From: Duganella sp. BJB476
Lineage (GTDB): Bacteria; Pseudomonadota; Gammaproteobacteria; Burkholderiales; Burkholderiaceae_D
Direction: 5' to 3'
DNA: 64,000 nt
Assembly: GCF_003416895.1 (NCBI RefSeq)
Contig: NZ_QVIO01000001.1
Location: forward strand, 372,001 to 436,000
Positions within the stretch are counted from its first letter, which is position 1, and every line of letters begins with the position of its first letter. The notes below the pieces were generated by a model. It did no database searches. It saw only the letters and a list, made by a program, of their open reading frames with translations, and was not told the DNA's origin. The translations under genes were made by a program, and so were the position numbers. Shown in pieces: positions 1 to 8,689 of this stretch.

Positions 1-143
1 GTTACAGGTTTTATCTCCACACTTCGCGAAGTCCCATCATCCAGCCCACCGCATTGGTGGGTTGCCTCGACCTCCCGCCGCCTAGCTGTCGCTCATAACG
101 CGCTGCATTCCGTGACTCCGCCGCTGATCGCGACGGGCAGCGG

Positions 144-2699
144 ATGCACGTGCCAATTCAATGTGACATCCGGGAGAATATCTTGAACGTGGACCGCTCG
201 CTGTACGATGGACAACTGCTATTGAAGGCGGGCGCGCTGCAGGACGCCATTTTCAACAGCGCCAATTTCTCCAGTATCGCCACCGATGCCCAAGGCGTGA
301 TCCAGATTTTCAATGTCGGCGCCGAGCGTATGCTGGGCTATAAGGCAATCGACGTGATGGACAAGATCACGCCCGCCGATATTTCCGATCCTCGCGAACT
401 GATCGTGCGCGCGAACGCCCTCAGCCTGGAATTGGGCACCTCGATCACGCCGGGTTTCGAGGCGCTGGTGTTCAAGGCGTCGCGCGGCATCGAGGACATC
501 TATGAGCTGACCTATATCCGCCAGGACGGCAGCCGTTTCCCGGCGATGGTATCGGTCACCGCGCTGCGCGACGACCGGGAAACCATCATCGGCTATCTGC
601 TGATCGGCACCGACAATACCGCGCGCAAGCGCGCCGAGGAGGCATTGCAGAAAGCCGGTGCGCTGCAGAACGCCATCTTCAACAGCGCCAACTTCTCCAG
701 CATAGCCACGGACGCCCATGGCGTGATCCAGATCTTCAATGTCGGCGCCGAGCGCATGCTGGGCTACAAGGCCTCTGACGTATTGAACAAGATCACGCCT
801 GCCGATATTTCCGATCCGCTGGAGGTGATCGCACGCGCCCATACGCTGAGCATCGAACTGGGCACGTCGATCACGCCGGGCTTCGAGGCGCTGGTGTTCA
901 AGGCTTCGCGCGGCATTGAGGACATCTATGAGCTGACCTACATCCGCCAGGACGGCAGCCGCTTCCCGGCGATGGTGTCGGTGACGGCGCTGCGCGACGA
1001 CCGCGAGCAAATCATCGGTTACCTGCTGATTGGTACCGACAACACCGTTCGCAAGCAGGTCGAGGCCGAACAGGCGGTGCTCGATCAGCGCTTGCGCGAT
1101 CAGCAGTTCTACACCCGCTCGCTGATTGAGTCGAATATCGACGCGCTGATGGCGACCGACCCGCGCGGCATCATCACCGACGTCAACCAGCAGATGGAGT
1201 CGCTGACCGGCTGCACCCGTGATGAACTGATCGGCGCGCCGTTCAAGAACTACTTCACCGACCCGGACCGGGCGCAAGCGGGCATCTCACGCGTACTGCG
1301 TGAAGGCAAGCTCACCAACTATGAACTGACCGCGCTGTCGCGCGAAGGCGCCGAGACCGTGGTGTCGTTCAACGCCTCGACCTTTCATGACCGCGACCGC
1401 AAGCTGCAGGGGGTGTTCGCGGCGGCGCGCGACGTCACCGACCGCAAGCAATTCGAACACAAGCTGCAGGAAAACAATGTCGAACTAGAAAGCGCCAAGG
1501 CGGCGGCGGAAATCGCCAACCTGGCCAAATCTGAATTCCTGTCGAGCATGAGCCATGAGTTGCGCACACCGCTCAATGCGGTACTGGGCTTCGCGCAACT
1601 GATGGCGTCGGATATACCGCCACCGACCACCGCGCAAAAAACTTCGATCGATCAGATCCTGCAGGCCGGCTGGTATCTGCTGCGTCTGATTAACGAAATA
1701 CTCGATTTGGCGATGATCGAATCGGGCAAGGTCAGCCTTTCCCAGGAGACGATGTCCTTAACCGAGGTGCTGCTCGATTGCAATGCCATGATGGCGCCTC
1801 AGGCTGAGCAACGTGGCATCGCCGTGAATTTCCCGAGTTTCGAGCATCCGTTCTACGTGCACGCGGACCGGACCCGGGTCAAGCAGGTCATCGTGAACCT
1901 GATGTCGAACGCCATCAAATACAATCGCCCCGGCGGCGCCGTGACCGTGAACTGCGAACATGAACCCGACGGCCGCGTGCGCGTCAGCGTGATGGATACC
2001 GGCGTGGGCCTGCAGCCTGACAAACTGGCGCATCTGTTCCAACCGTTTAACCGGCTGGGACAGGAAACCAGCGCCGAGGAAGGCACCGGGATCGGACTGG
2101 TGGTGACCAAGAAACTGATCGAGCTGATGGGCGGCACCATCGGTGTCGACAGCACCGTCGGCGTGGGGAGTGAATTCTGGTTCGACTTGTTGGCGTCGGA
2201 TGCGCCTGGACTGGAAACTGAAATGCCGGGCCTGGCGCCGGTCCGAGCCGACGACCAGATCGTCCGGACGGATATCGATCATCGCCGCACGCTACTGTAC
2301 GTCGAGGATAATCCGGCCAATCTGGCGCTGGTGGGGCAGTTGATCGCGCGCCGGGACGATCTGCAGTTGATGACCGCGGTGACGGCGCATCTCGGCATTT
2401 TGCAGGCCAAGAAACATCAACCCGATTTGATTCTGATGGATATTAACCTGCCGGGAATGAGCGGCTACGGCGCGCTGAAAATATTGCGCGATGATCCGGC
2501 TACTGCGCATATTCCAGTGATTGCCTTGTCGGCGAATGCCATGCCGCGCGACATAGAAAAAGGCATTGAGGCCGGGTTCTTCAATTATCTGACCAAGCCC
2601 ATCATGGTGCGCGAGTTCATGGATGCGTTGGATGTAGCGCTCCAGCATTTCGCTGAGGTCAACGGGGCTGCAGAGGTCAAACCTGTTACTTCGGAGTAG
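144..2699 (+). CDS. hybrid sensor histidine kinase, PAS-PAS-PAS-HisKA-HATPase-REC
   Basis: Cytoplasmic-looking hybrid sensor kinase of 851 residues with no membrane segment. Seen in order: PAS 1 (about residues 28-165), PAS 2 (170-310, a near copy of PAS 1), a different PAS 3 (about 316-440), a short coiled stretch, HisKA with phospho-acceptor His471 in the motif SHELRTPLN, HATPase with N-box around residue 585 and the G1 box DTGVG at 618, and a C-terminal receiver from about 714 with phospho-acceptor Asp766 in LMDINLPG. No output or HPt domain, so phosphate probably passes to a separate partner that is not encoded nearby. The start is uncertain: the ATG at 144 has a weak ribosome site, whereas an in-frame TTG at 183 follows GGGAGA by five bases. 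The last codons overlap the end of the convergent MerR gene by 14 bases. Signal unknown. Confidence 0.93.
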   Translation: MHVPIQCDIRENILNVDRSLYDGQLLLKAGALQDAIFNSANFSSIATDAQGVIQIFNVGAERMLGYKAIDVMDKITPADISDPRELIVRANALSLELGTSITPGFEALVFKASRGIEDIYELTYIRQDGSRFPAMVSVTALRDDRETIIGYLLIGTDNTARKRAEEALQKAGALQNAIFNSANFSSIATDAHGVIQIFNVGAERMLGYKASDVLNKITPADISDPLEVIARAHTLSIELGTSITPGFEALVFKASRGIEDIYELTYIRQDGSRFPAMVSVTALRDDREQIIGYLLIGTDNTVRKQVEAEQAVLDQRLRDQQFYTRSLIESNIDALMATDPRGIITDVNQQMESLTGCTRDELIGAPFKNYFTDPDRAQAGISRVLREGKLTNYELTALSREGAETVVSFNASTFHDRDRKLQGVFAAARDVTDRKQFEHKLQENNVELESAKAAAEIANLAKSEFLSSMSHELRTPLNAVLGFAQLMASDIPPPTTAQKTSIDQILQAGWYLLRLINEILDLAMIESGKVSLSQETMSLTEVLLDCNAMMAPQAEQRGIAVNFPSFEHPFYVHADRTRVKQVIVNLMSNAIKYNRPGGAVTVNCEHEPDGRVRVSVMDTGVGLQPDKLAHLFQPFNRLGQETSAEEGTGIGLVVTKKLIELMGGTIGVDSTVGVGSEFWFDLLASDAPGLETEMPGLAPVRADDQIVRTDIDHRRTLLYVEDNPANLALVGQLIARRDDLQLMTAVTAHLGILQAKKHQPDLILMDINLPGMSGYGALKILRDDPATAHIPVIALSANAMPRDIEKGIEAGFFNYLTKPIMVREFMDALDVALQHFAEVNGAAEVKPVTSE
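225..1076 (+). repeat. tandem 426-bp in-frame duplication of a PAS-coding segment
   Basis: Two head-to-tail copies, 225-650 and 651-1076, each exactly 142 codons. By my count about 19 of 142 residues differ, and the stretch from ELGTSITPG through ALRDDRE is identical at protein level with synonymous DNA changes. This indicates an internal duplication followed by some divergence. Confidence 0.9.
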
Positions 2700-3060
2700 C
2701 CTGCAAAGGGCAGGCCGCCATGCTCTCGCCTAGTCGCCGCGCCAGTTCGCCGCGCAGGGCGTGCAGGCCTTCGATGCGCTGGTCGATGTCTTCGAGCTTG
2801 CGCTCCAGTGCCGCGCGCAGCTGGGGCGCGGACGATTCCGGTGCGGCCAGCAGCGGCAGGTCGGCTTCGATTTCGGCCAGCGTGAAGCCCAAGGCCTGCG
2901 CCAGCCGGATGTAGCGCAGCCAGTCCACCGCTTCCGGCGGATAGTCGCGATAGCCGTTGGCGCTGCGGCGCGCGCGCAGCAGGCCGCGCTTCTCGTAAAA
3001 GCGCAGGGTGTCGCGGCTTAGCCCCGTGGCGCCGGCGATTTCTCCGATTTGCATGGCCAA
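2686..3060 (-). CDS. MerR family transcriptional regulator
   Basis: A 124-residue MerR-type regulator. The N-terminus MQIGEIAGATGLSRDTLRFYEKRGLL is split here only by length limits; it is the canonical winged-helix recognition region (residues 3-28), followed by NGYRDYP, then a dimerisation coiled coil and a short C-terminal effector tail ending QATPK. It has only one Cys (near residue 117), so it lacks the usual metal-binding Cys pattern; a stress or small-molecule sensor is more likely than a metal sensor. Starts at 3060 or at the second Met (3054). It is divergent from the small membrane protein at 3133 and the shared gap holds a MerR-type promoter with a 19-20 bp spacer, so that gene is the probable target. 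Confidence 0.9.
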   Translation of the reverse strand: MAMQIGEIAGATGLSRDTLRFYEKRGLLRARRSANGYRDYPPEAVDWLRYIRLAQALGFTLAEIEADLPLLAAPESSAPQLRAALERKLEDIDQRIEGLHALRGELARRLGESMAACPLQATPK

Positions 3061-3074
3061 GCTCCAAATATCGT

Positions 3075-3106
3075 TTGACCTTGGAGTGTACTCCAGGCTT
3101 TAGCAT
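3075..3106 (+). promoter_or_regulatory. MerR-type promoter/operator with overlong spacer
   Basis: A -35 box TTGACC (3075-3080) and a -10-like TAGCAT (3101-3106) are about 20 bp apart, too long for normal sigma-70 contact. The spacer is filled by the dyad CCTTGGAGTGTACTCCAGG (3079-3097). This is the architecture that MerR activators untwist. It points toward the gene at 3133 and lies directly upstream of the merR-like gene, so it probably also represses that gene. Confidence 0.8.
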
Positions 3107-3132
3107 GGCTCCACCATATTCCAGGAGACGTC

Positions 3133-3528
3133 ATGCTCGCACCATCCACCTTCCGCAAAATTGTCCTCGGCAGCGCCATCTACGATCTGATCGTGACGGC
3201 GCCTTTCGCCACGCCATGGAGCTTCGCCTTCGCCCGTGCGCAGCTGGACGGCATCAACCAGGGGCTGGGCGGCGCTGCGCTGCCGGCATTCGAGCCGTTC
3301 CACGTGCTGTTCGCCTGCCTGCTCGGCAGTGTGGTGCTGGTGTGGTCGCTGCTGCGCATCAGCGATCCGCAGCAGCGCTTCGGCCGTTTCGATGGCATGG
3401 CGCGGCTGCTGTTTTCGATCTGGATGATCTGGACGCTGATCATCACCGGCGCACCGCTGCTTTGGCTGTTTATCGTGCCGGAGATGGCCTTCTGCGTGGC
3501 GCAGTGGCTGCCGGTGCATAGGCGATGA
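3133..3528 (+). CDS. small integral membrane protein, function unknown
   Basis: A 131-residue hydrophobic protein with about three to four predicted membrane segments: around residues 8-28, 54-74, and 91-125 with the run FSIWMIWTLIITGAPLLWLF. AGGAG at 3123-3127 sits six bases before the ATG. I recognise no catalytic motif. It lies under the MerR-type promoter at 3075-3106, so it is likely induced by the divergent MerR regulator, perhaps as a stress-response membrane protein. Function is not inferred beyond this. Confidence 0.75.
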   Translation: MLAPSTFRKIVLGSAIYDLIVTAPFATPWSFAFARAQLDGINQGLGGAALPAFEPFHVLFACLLGSVVLVWSLLRISDPQQRFGRFDGMARLLFSIWMIWTLIITGAPLLWLFIVPEMAFCVAQWLPVHRR

Positions 3529-3532
3529 GCTG

Positions 3533-4951
3533 TTATTGATGGTTTGTGGGCGGGCGGCGCAGCGCGGCGATCAGCGTATCGAGCAGCAGCACGGCCAGCA
3601 TGGATGCGCCGAGCAGCTGGAAGCAGCAGCCCAGCACCACGGCGATCAGCACGACGCCACGCGCCAGCTGGTCGCCGTTGCGGCGTTCGGGCGCGGCCAG
3701 CCTGCCGGTGGGGCGGCGCTTCCACCAGATGACGATGCCGCTGACGCACAGGGCGATCAGCGCCAGGCAGCCGGCCAGCATGAGCAGCAGGTTGGGCGTG
3801 CCATACTCTCCGCCCTGATGCACGCTGACGCCCCATTCGGTGATGCGGCCTATCGCGCCGATGCGATCCGGGCCGATATCCATCAGCACCTTGCGGCTGT
3901 ATTGGTCGATGTGAATCACCCGCTGATCCTCCGTTTGGCCGGTGATGCGGATCGCGCTGTAGACGCCACGGGGATCGCGCGGCAGCGCAAGCCGGTAGCC
4001 GCGATCGATGCCGATCGACGCCAACTGCGCGACGACGGCGTCCGGGCTGGCCGTGCCGGGGTGGCTCAACAAAGCGTAGCCGTTGGCGTTGGCCTCGTGC
4101 AGCGTGGCCTTGTGATGCGCATGCGGATCGTCCGATGCGGGAACGGCGAGCTGCTGCTGGGTCCACGGGAGTGCGCCCAAGGCGCCTGCCGGCAGCGTGG
4201 ATTTGGGCACCCCTCGCCACATGCCATTCGGGACGCCAAGATCATGCGCGGTCAGCCATGCATTGACGTTCGCGCCCCAAAACACCGACCATGGCATGCC
4301 AGTCAGTGCAAGGAACAGAATGACGGCGCCGCCGAAGGCGCCGGTGACGGCGTGCAGATCACGCCACCAAGTTCGACCCTCGGCTCCCGGCCGTATCGAC
4401 ACCACGCCCACGCGACGGCCGCGCGGCCACCACAGGTAGGCGCCGGTGGATATCAGGACGATGATCCAGCCGGCCACGATTTCAATCACCACCTTGCCAC
4501 CTTCACCGGCGATGGCCAGCGAATGTATGCGCTTCACGATGGTCATGATCCGCTGGTCTTCGGCGATGGCGCCGGCAACCGTTGCAGTGGCGGGATTGAT
4601 AAACACTTGAAGCGTGCTGCCGTCGGGACGGATCACGTCTACTTGCGCGTTATGCCGGTCGTCCGCCGGCAGGTTGAGCGCCTTGGGCCGCCCTGGGTAG
4701 GACTGCAGCGCGGCAGCGATAAGCCGGGACGGCGGCTGCACGGCGGCGACGCTGTCGGCTTGCGCGCGCAGCATCTGCCCGGCGTAGACAAGGTCGTCGA
4801 TCTGGCGGTGGAACAGGTACATGGCGCCAGTCACCGCCAGCGAAAAAATAAATGGTACGCAAACCAGGCCGGCAAAAAAATGCCAGCGCCAGATGCGTCG
4901 ATACAGGCCGGCACGCGGGACCGCGGCCGTAGCAGAATACGATGAGCTCAT
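3533..4951 (-). CDS. PepSY-associated membrane protein (PiuB-like)
   Basis: A PepSY-TM family inner-membrane protein, about 472 residues from the preferred start. Visible family marks are WHFFAGLVCVPFIF (first membrane helix), FHRQIDDLVY, a second helix after GGKVVIEIVAG, LHAVTGAFGG, LTGMPWSVFWG and the C-terminal ITEWGVSVHQGGEYGTPN segment. Members are commonly iron- or copper-regulated and neighbour TonB receptors; proposed roles include periplasmic metal reduction. The reading frame is open to a TTG at 4987, but ATG at 4951 follows a GAGG sequence and is preferred. It lies 57 bp downstream of the DUF2946 gene on the same strand, so co-transcription is likely. It ends four bases from the convergent gene at 3528. 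Confidence 0.88.
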   Translation of the reverse strand: MSSSYSATAAVPRAGLYRRIWRWHFFAGLVCVPFIFSLAVTGAMYLFHRQIDDLVYAGQMLRAQADSVAAVQPPSRLIAAALQSYPGRPKALNLPADDRHNAQVDVIRPDGSTLQVFINPATATVAGAIAEDQRIMTIVKRIHSLAIAGEGGKVVIEIVAGWIIVLISTGAYLWWPRGRRVGVVSIRPGAEGRTWWRDLHAVTGAFGGAVILFLALTGMPWSVFWGANVNAWLTAHDLGVPNGMWRGVPKSTLPAGALGALPWTQQQLAVPASDDPHAHHKATLHEANANGYALLSHPGTASPDAVVAQLASIGIDRGYRLALPRDPRGVYSAIRITGQTEDQRVIHIDQYSRKVLMDIGPDRIGAIGRITEWGVSVHQGGEYGTPNLLLMLAGCLALIALCVSGIVIWWKRRPTGRLAAPERRNGDQLARGVVLIAVVLGCCFQLLGASMLAVLLLDTLIAALRRPPTNHQ

Positions 4952-5008
4952 TGCTATCCTCGTCAAACAGATTGATCTGGCGCACAAACGCGCGCCGGTG
5001 ATACGGGA

Positions 5009-5392
5009 TCAGGCGAGGAAAGGCGGTGCGCGCGCGTGGGCCGCAGACCATGCGTGCAGCGGCTGCGGGGCGGCGTAAAAGAGGGCAGGGTAGATAGCGC
5101 GGCCGCCATCCGCAAGCAGCACGGTAGCCGGTGCTGTGGGGATGGCGTCGGAGCCGCCATGGATGGCGCAGAACGCGCAATGCTCCATGCCGTGTTTGGC
5201 GGACGCGGGGGCTTTGTTGTTGTCGCCAGCGGCGAGCTTGACCAGTTTGTAGCCGTTCACCGTGCAGACTTCCACGGCGTCGGCGCCGGCATTGGCCAGT
5301 GCGTGCGAAATCGAAGGCGCGAGTGCGCTGAACAGGATTGCCAGCAAGGCTATCCAGATGTGCAGCGTTTGTCGTTTTGCCATTTCGATCAT
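5009..5392 (-). CDS. DUF2946 family secreted protein
   Basis: A 127-residue protein with an N-terminal hydrophobic signal (residues about 10-33, ending SHALA) and the family signature HGMEHCAFCAIHGG (residues about 67-80), a Cys/His-rich stretch that looks able to bind metal, ending in the typical proline-rich tail ARAPPFLA. DUF2946 genes usually sit with PepSY proteins and TonB receptors in copper or iron loci, which fits the PepSY gene directly downstream. Start may be ATG 5392 or ATG 5383; a TATAAT hexamer at 5399-5404 (minus strand) lies just upstream. Function experimentally unknown to me. Confidence 0.8.
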   Translation of the reverse strand: MIEMAKRQTLHIWIALLAILFSALAPSISHALANAGADAVEVCTVNGYKLVKLAAGDNNKAPASAKHGMEHCAFCAIHGGSDAIPTAPATVLLADGGRAIYPALFYAAPQPLHAWSAAHARAPPFLA

Positions 5393-5399
5393 GTTGTCA

Positions 5400-6317
5400 T
5401 TATATCCGATGCCGTTTGTTTGCCGCTGCCGGAATGCTCTCCGCGAGGAAGTCGATGAAGGCGCGCACGCGGGCCGGCTGCTGCTGCCGGCTCGGATAGT
5501 AGACGTACAGGTCAGCCGAGGGCAGGGTGTAATCGGCCAGCACCACTTGCAGGCGGCCGCTGTCGAGATACTTGGCGGCGTCCCACTCGGAGCGCAGCAG
5601 GATGCCGTGGCCGTCCAGCGCCCAACCCAGCACCACGTCGCCGTCGTTGCTGGACAGGCTGCCGTGCACCTTCACCGTTTCGGACTTGCGGCCTTTCACC
5701 AGCTTCCAGGTGCTGGGGGTGTCGTTGTTCTGGCGGTGCAGGATGCAGCGGTGCTGCGCCAGATCCTGCGGCAGGCGCGGCGCGCCATGGCGCTTCAGGT
5801 AGGCCGGCGAGGCGCACAGGAAGCGCTGGTTGGACAGGATCCTGCGCGCGCCCAGCCGCGTATCGGGCAGCTCGCCGAAGCGGATGCCCAGGTCGTAGGC
5901 GTCTTCCACCAGGTTGATGGCGCGGTCGGTCAGTTGCAGCTGCACTTCCACATCGGGATAACGGCGCGAGAAGGCGGAGACCAGCGGCGCGATGGTGGTG
6001 CGGCCGAAGCCCAGCGTGGCGTTCACGCGCAGCAGGCCCTTGGGCGCGGCGCGGCTGCTCGACACGGATTCCTCCATGTCGCGGATATCGCCGAGGATGC
6101 GCACCGCCTGCGACAGATAGGTTTCGCCCTCGCTGGTCAGGCTGGCGCGACGCGTGGTGCTGTTCAGCAGGCGTACGCCAAGGCGCTGCTCCATCAGCAT
6201 CAGGCGCTTGGTGACGGCGGGCGGCGTAATGCCCAACTCGCGCGCGGTGGCGGACAGGCTGCCCAGCTTAGCCAGCAGCACGAAGAAGGACAGTTCGGAG
6301 ACGATGTCATTATTCAC
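5400..6317 (-). CDS. LysR family transcriptional regulator
   Basis: Full-length LysR protein, 305 residues. N-terminal winged helix (residues about 6-64, with FVLLAKLGSLSATARELGITPPAVTKRL) and a LysR substrate domain (about 90-295). It starts at a GTG. It is divergent from the D-tartrate dehydratase gene at 6411, the classical arrangement for a LysR activator and its target, so a tartrate-responsive role is inferred. On its own strand it lies seven bases before the DUF2946 gene, so readthrough into that pair is also possible. Confidence 0.92.
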   Translation of the reverse strand: MNNDIVSELSFFVLLAKLGSLSATARELGITPPAVTKRLMLMEQRLGVRLLNSTTRRASLTSEGETYLSQAVRILGDIRDMEESVSSSRAAPKGLLRVNATLGFGRTTIAPLVSAFSRRYPDVEVQLQLTDRAINLVEDAYDLGIRFGELPDTRLGARRILSNQRFLCASPAYLKRHGAPRLPQDLAQHRCILHRQNNDTPSTWKLVKGRKSETVKVHGSLSSNDGDVVLGWALDGHGILLRSEWDAAKYLDSGRLQVVLADYTLPSADLYVYYPSRQQQPARVRAFIDFLAESIPAAANKRHRI

Positions 6318-6410
6318 TTGAAGTGTATAAAGGAGTAAATGTCAGTGAATTATACGACTGGTTTTCAAGAGTAAGCTTGCTTCCATTCTTAGCCCACTGG
6401 AGACAACACA

Positions 6411-7577
6411 ATGAAAATCGTCGAGATCCGCGAAAAGACCATCCCGATCAGCTCCCCGATCCGCAACGCCTACATCGATTTCAGCAAGATGACTTTGAGC
6501 CTGGTGGCGGTGATCACCGACGTGATCCGCGACGGCAAGCCGGTGGTGGGCTATGGCTTCAATTCGAACGGCCGCTATGGCCAAGGCATGTTGATGCGCG
6601 AACGCTTCATCCCGCGCATCCTGGAAGCCGATCCGGTCTCGCTGATGAACGAAGCCGGCACCAACCTCGATCCGCACAAGGTGTGGGACTGCATGTACAC
6701 CAACGAGAAGCCGGGCGGCCACGGCGAGCGCTCGGTAGCCATCGGCACCATCGACATGGCGATCTGGGACGCGGTGGCCAAGATCGAAGGCAAGCCGCTG
6801 TTCCAGCTGCTGGCGGACCGCTACGGCAACGGCACGCCGGACAAGAAGATCTTCGTCTACGCGGCGGGCGGCTACTACTACCCGGGCCAGAGCCACGACG
6901 CGCTGAAGGACGAGATGCGCAGCTATATCGATCGCGGCTACACGGTGGTGAAGAAGAAGATCGGCGGCGCCTCGCTGGACGAAGACCTGCGCCGCATCGA
7001 TTCCATCCTCAGCGTGCTGGGCGACGGCCAGAAGCTGGCGGTGGACGCCAACGGCCGTTTCGACCTCGATACCGCCATCGCCTACGCCAAGGCCTTGTCG
7101 CAGTACGATCTGTTCTGGTACGAGGAGGCGGGCGATCCGCTGGACTTCGAACTGCAAGCCACGCTGCGCAATTACTACGACAAGCCGATGGCCACCGGCG
7201 AGAACCTGTTCTCGATGCAGGATGCTCGCAACCTGATACGCTACGGCGGCATGCGCGCGGACCGCGACTGGTTGCAGTTCGATTGCGCGCTGAGTTACGG
7301 CCTGGTCGAGTACCTGCGCACGCTGGACATGCTGCACGAGCATGGCTGGTCGCGCAAGCGCTGCATCCCGCACGGCGGCCACCAGATGTCGCTGAACATC
7401 GCGGCGGGGCTGGGCTTGGGCGGCAACGAGTCCTACCCGGACCTGTTCCAGCCGTTCGGTGGCTTCCCGGATGGCGTCAGCGTCGACAACGGCTACATCA
7501 CGATGCCGGACCTGAGCGGCATCGGCTTCGAGGGCAAGGCCAACCTGTACGCGGAGATGAAGGCGCTCAGCGCCTGA
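6411..7577 (+). CDS. tarD: D(-)-tartrate dehydratase (enolase superfamily)
   Basis: Catalyses dehydration of D-tartrate to oxaloacetate in the cytoplasm. The 388-residue protein is colinear with Bradyrhizobium TarD, as I recall it, from start to end, including the opening SSPIRNAYIDF, the segment GYGFNSNGRYGQG and the closing GIGFEGK. Expected catalytic residues are all present, each one position earlier than in TarD: base Lys183, Mg ligands Asp212, Glu238 and Glu264, and the Asp291-His321 dyad (HGGHQMS). GGAG lies eight bases before the ATG. The divergent LysR gene is the likely regulator; the M19 peptidase downstream is convergent and not part of the operon. No tartrate transporter is adjacent. 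Confidence 0.9.
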   Translation: MKIVEIREKTIPISSPIRNAYIDFSKMTLSLVAVITDVIRDGKPVVGYGFNSNGRYGQGMLMRERFIPRILEADPVSLMNEAGTNLDPHKVWDCMYTNEKPGGHGERSVAIGTIDMAIWDAVAKIEGKPLFQLLADRYGNGTPDKKIFVYAAGGYYYPGQSHDALKDEMRSYIDRGYTVVKKKIGGASLDEDLRRIDSILSVLGDGQKLAVDANGRFDLDTAIAYAKALSQYDLFWYEEAGDPLDFELQATLRNYYDKPMATGENLFSMQDARNLIRYGGMRADRDWLQFDCALSYGLVEYLRTLDMLHEHGWSRKRCIPHGGHQMSLNIAAGLGLGGNESYPDLFQPFGGFPDGVSVDNGYITMPDLSGIGFEGKANLYAEMKALSA

Positions 7578-7580
7578 TCG

Positions 7581-8570
7581 TCAGGCGGCCTTCAACAGCG
7601 CCTGCGGCTTGCTCCAGACCTGCTGCGCCACGCGCATCATGTTGCGGCCCATGACAAGCTCGGTCTCGCTGTCGCTCATGCCGACCTTGCGCAGCGCGGC
7701 GGCCAGCTGGCGCCAGACTTCCGGCGGCGTGAAGGTCGGTGGACGGCTGGCGCTGTAGCCGGCGGAGGCGGGCCACCAGTAGCCTGGGTCGAAGTCGCCG
7801 GGCGGCGTGTCGTCCAGGCCGGGCTGCTGAAAGCAGATGTCAAGGCCGATCCCGACGTGCGATACGCCCACCAGGTCCGCGACGTAAGCCGCGTGGCGCG
7901 CGACGTCGTCGGCGCCAGGATGCTCTTTCCCCAAAAACCACGACAGGCCGGACACGCACACCACGCCGCCGGTGACGGCGCAGGCGCGGATCTGTTCATC
8001 GGTGACGTTGCGGCCGTGCTGCACCAGCGCGTACGGATTGGCATGGCTGAAGATCACCGGCTGTGACGACGCGGCCATGATATCGAGGCTGCACAGGCGG
8101 CCCGTATGCGAACAGTCCATCAGAATGCCGGCGTCGTTGACGGCGCCCACCATGCTGTAGCCGAGTTGCGTCAGGCCGCGCGGCAGGTCGTGGCAGCCGT
8201 CGGCGACGTTGTTGTTGCGGTTGTAGGCGAAGTGGATCTGGCGCACGCCCAGTTGGGCATACAGGGCGATCATCTCCGGCTGGTCCAGCAGCGGCATCGC
8301 GCCTTCCAGGTCGAAGCTGATGGCGATGCGGCCGTCGGCGGCGGCCTGGATCACGTCGTCCACGCTGGAGATGAGGACGTAGCGGTCCGGGTCGGAGGCG
8401 ATGGTGGCGCGGTAGCCGGCGATCACGGACATCACTTGTGAGATCGGGTTCATGTCGCCCCCGACGTTGAGCGAGACGTAGTTCACCCCGGCGGCGTGCA
8501 GCTTCTGGACGGGCGTGAAGTCGGCTTGCGGATGCTGCGGCAGGCAAGCGTGGGCGTCCCAGTTGATCAT
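7581..8570 (-). CDS. membrane dipeptidase (peptidase M19 family)
   Basis: A zinc-dependent dipeptidase of the renal dipeptidase/M19 type, about 329 residues from the preferred start MINWDAHACLP. Visible motifs: DAH near the N-terminus (family DxH metal site), SFDLEGA (bridging Glu), DCSHTG and FSHANPYAL (His metal ligands), and GIGLDICFQQPG near the C-terminus (binding-site Asp). Such enzymes cleave dipeptides, sometimes D-amino-acid-containing. The frame is open to 8624, but the upstream residues look non-conserved. It has no clear signal peptide, so it may be cytoplasmic. It converges on tarD with a three-base gap and is divergent from the RhlE helicase. Confidence 0.88.
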   Translation of the reverse strand: MINWDAHACLPQHPQADFTPVQKLHAAGVNYVSLNVGGDMNPISQVMSVIAGYRATIASDPDRYVLISSVDDVIQAAADGRIAISFDLEGAMPLLDQPEMIALYAQLGVRQIHFAYNRNNNVADGCHDLPRGLTQLGYSMVGAVNDAGILMDCSHTGRLCSLDIMAASSQPVIFSHANPYALVQHGRNVTDEQIRACAVTGGVVCVSGLSWFLGKEHPGADDVARHAAYVADLVGVSHVGIGLDICFQQPGLDDTPPGDFDPGYWWPASAGYSASRPPTFTPPEVWRQLAAALRKVGMSDSETELVMGRNMMRVAQQVWSKPQALLKAA

Positions 8571-8689
8571 GGTTGTAGGCTTTGTCAAAAATGCTATATT
8601 CCCACGAATGCGTGTCCAGGGCAAATCGGAGCGGCCGGGGTGTGGCGCGCATGCTTTATACTGGCGTGATTCACACTATTAAGGCCAAC

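Noticed and set aside
1..143. Sequence before the first gene
   Set aside because: Inspected for a promoter or gene end; nothing clear enough to report.
3536..4945. Long plus-strand open frame opposite the PepSY gene
   Set aside because: His/Arg/Gly-rich composition, no ribosome site or family pattern; it is the GC-rich antisense shadow of a well-supported gene.
8595..8662. TATATT and TATACT as promoters for rhlE
   Set aside because: No convincing, correctly spaced -35 for either; left out of the features.
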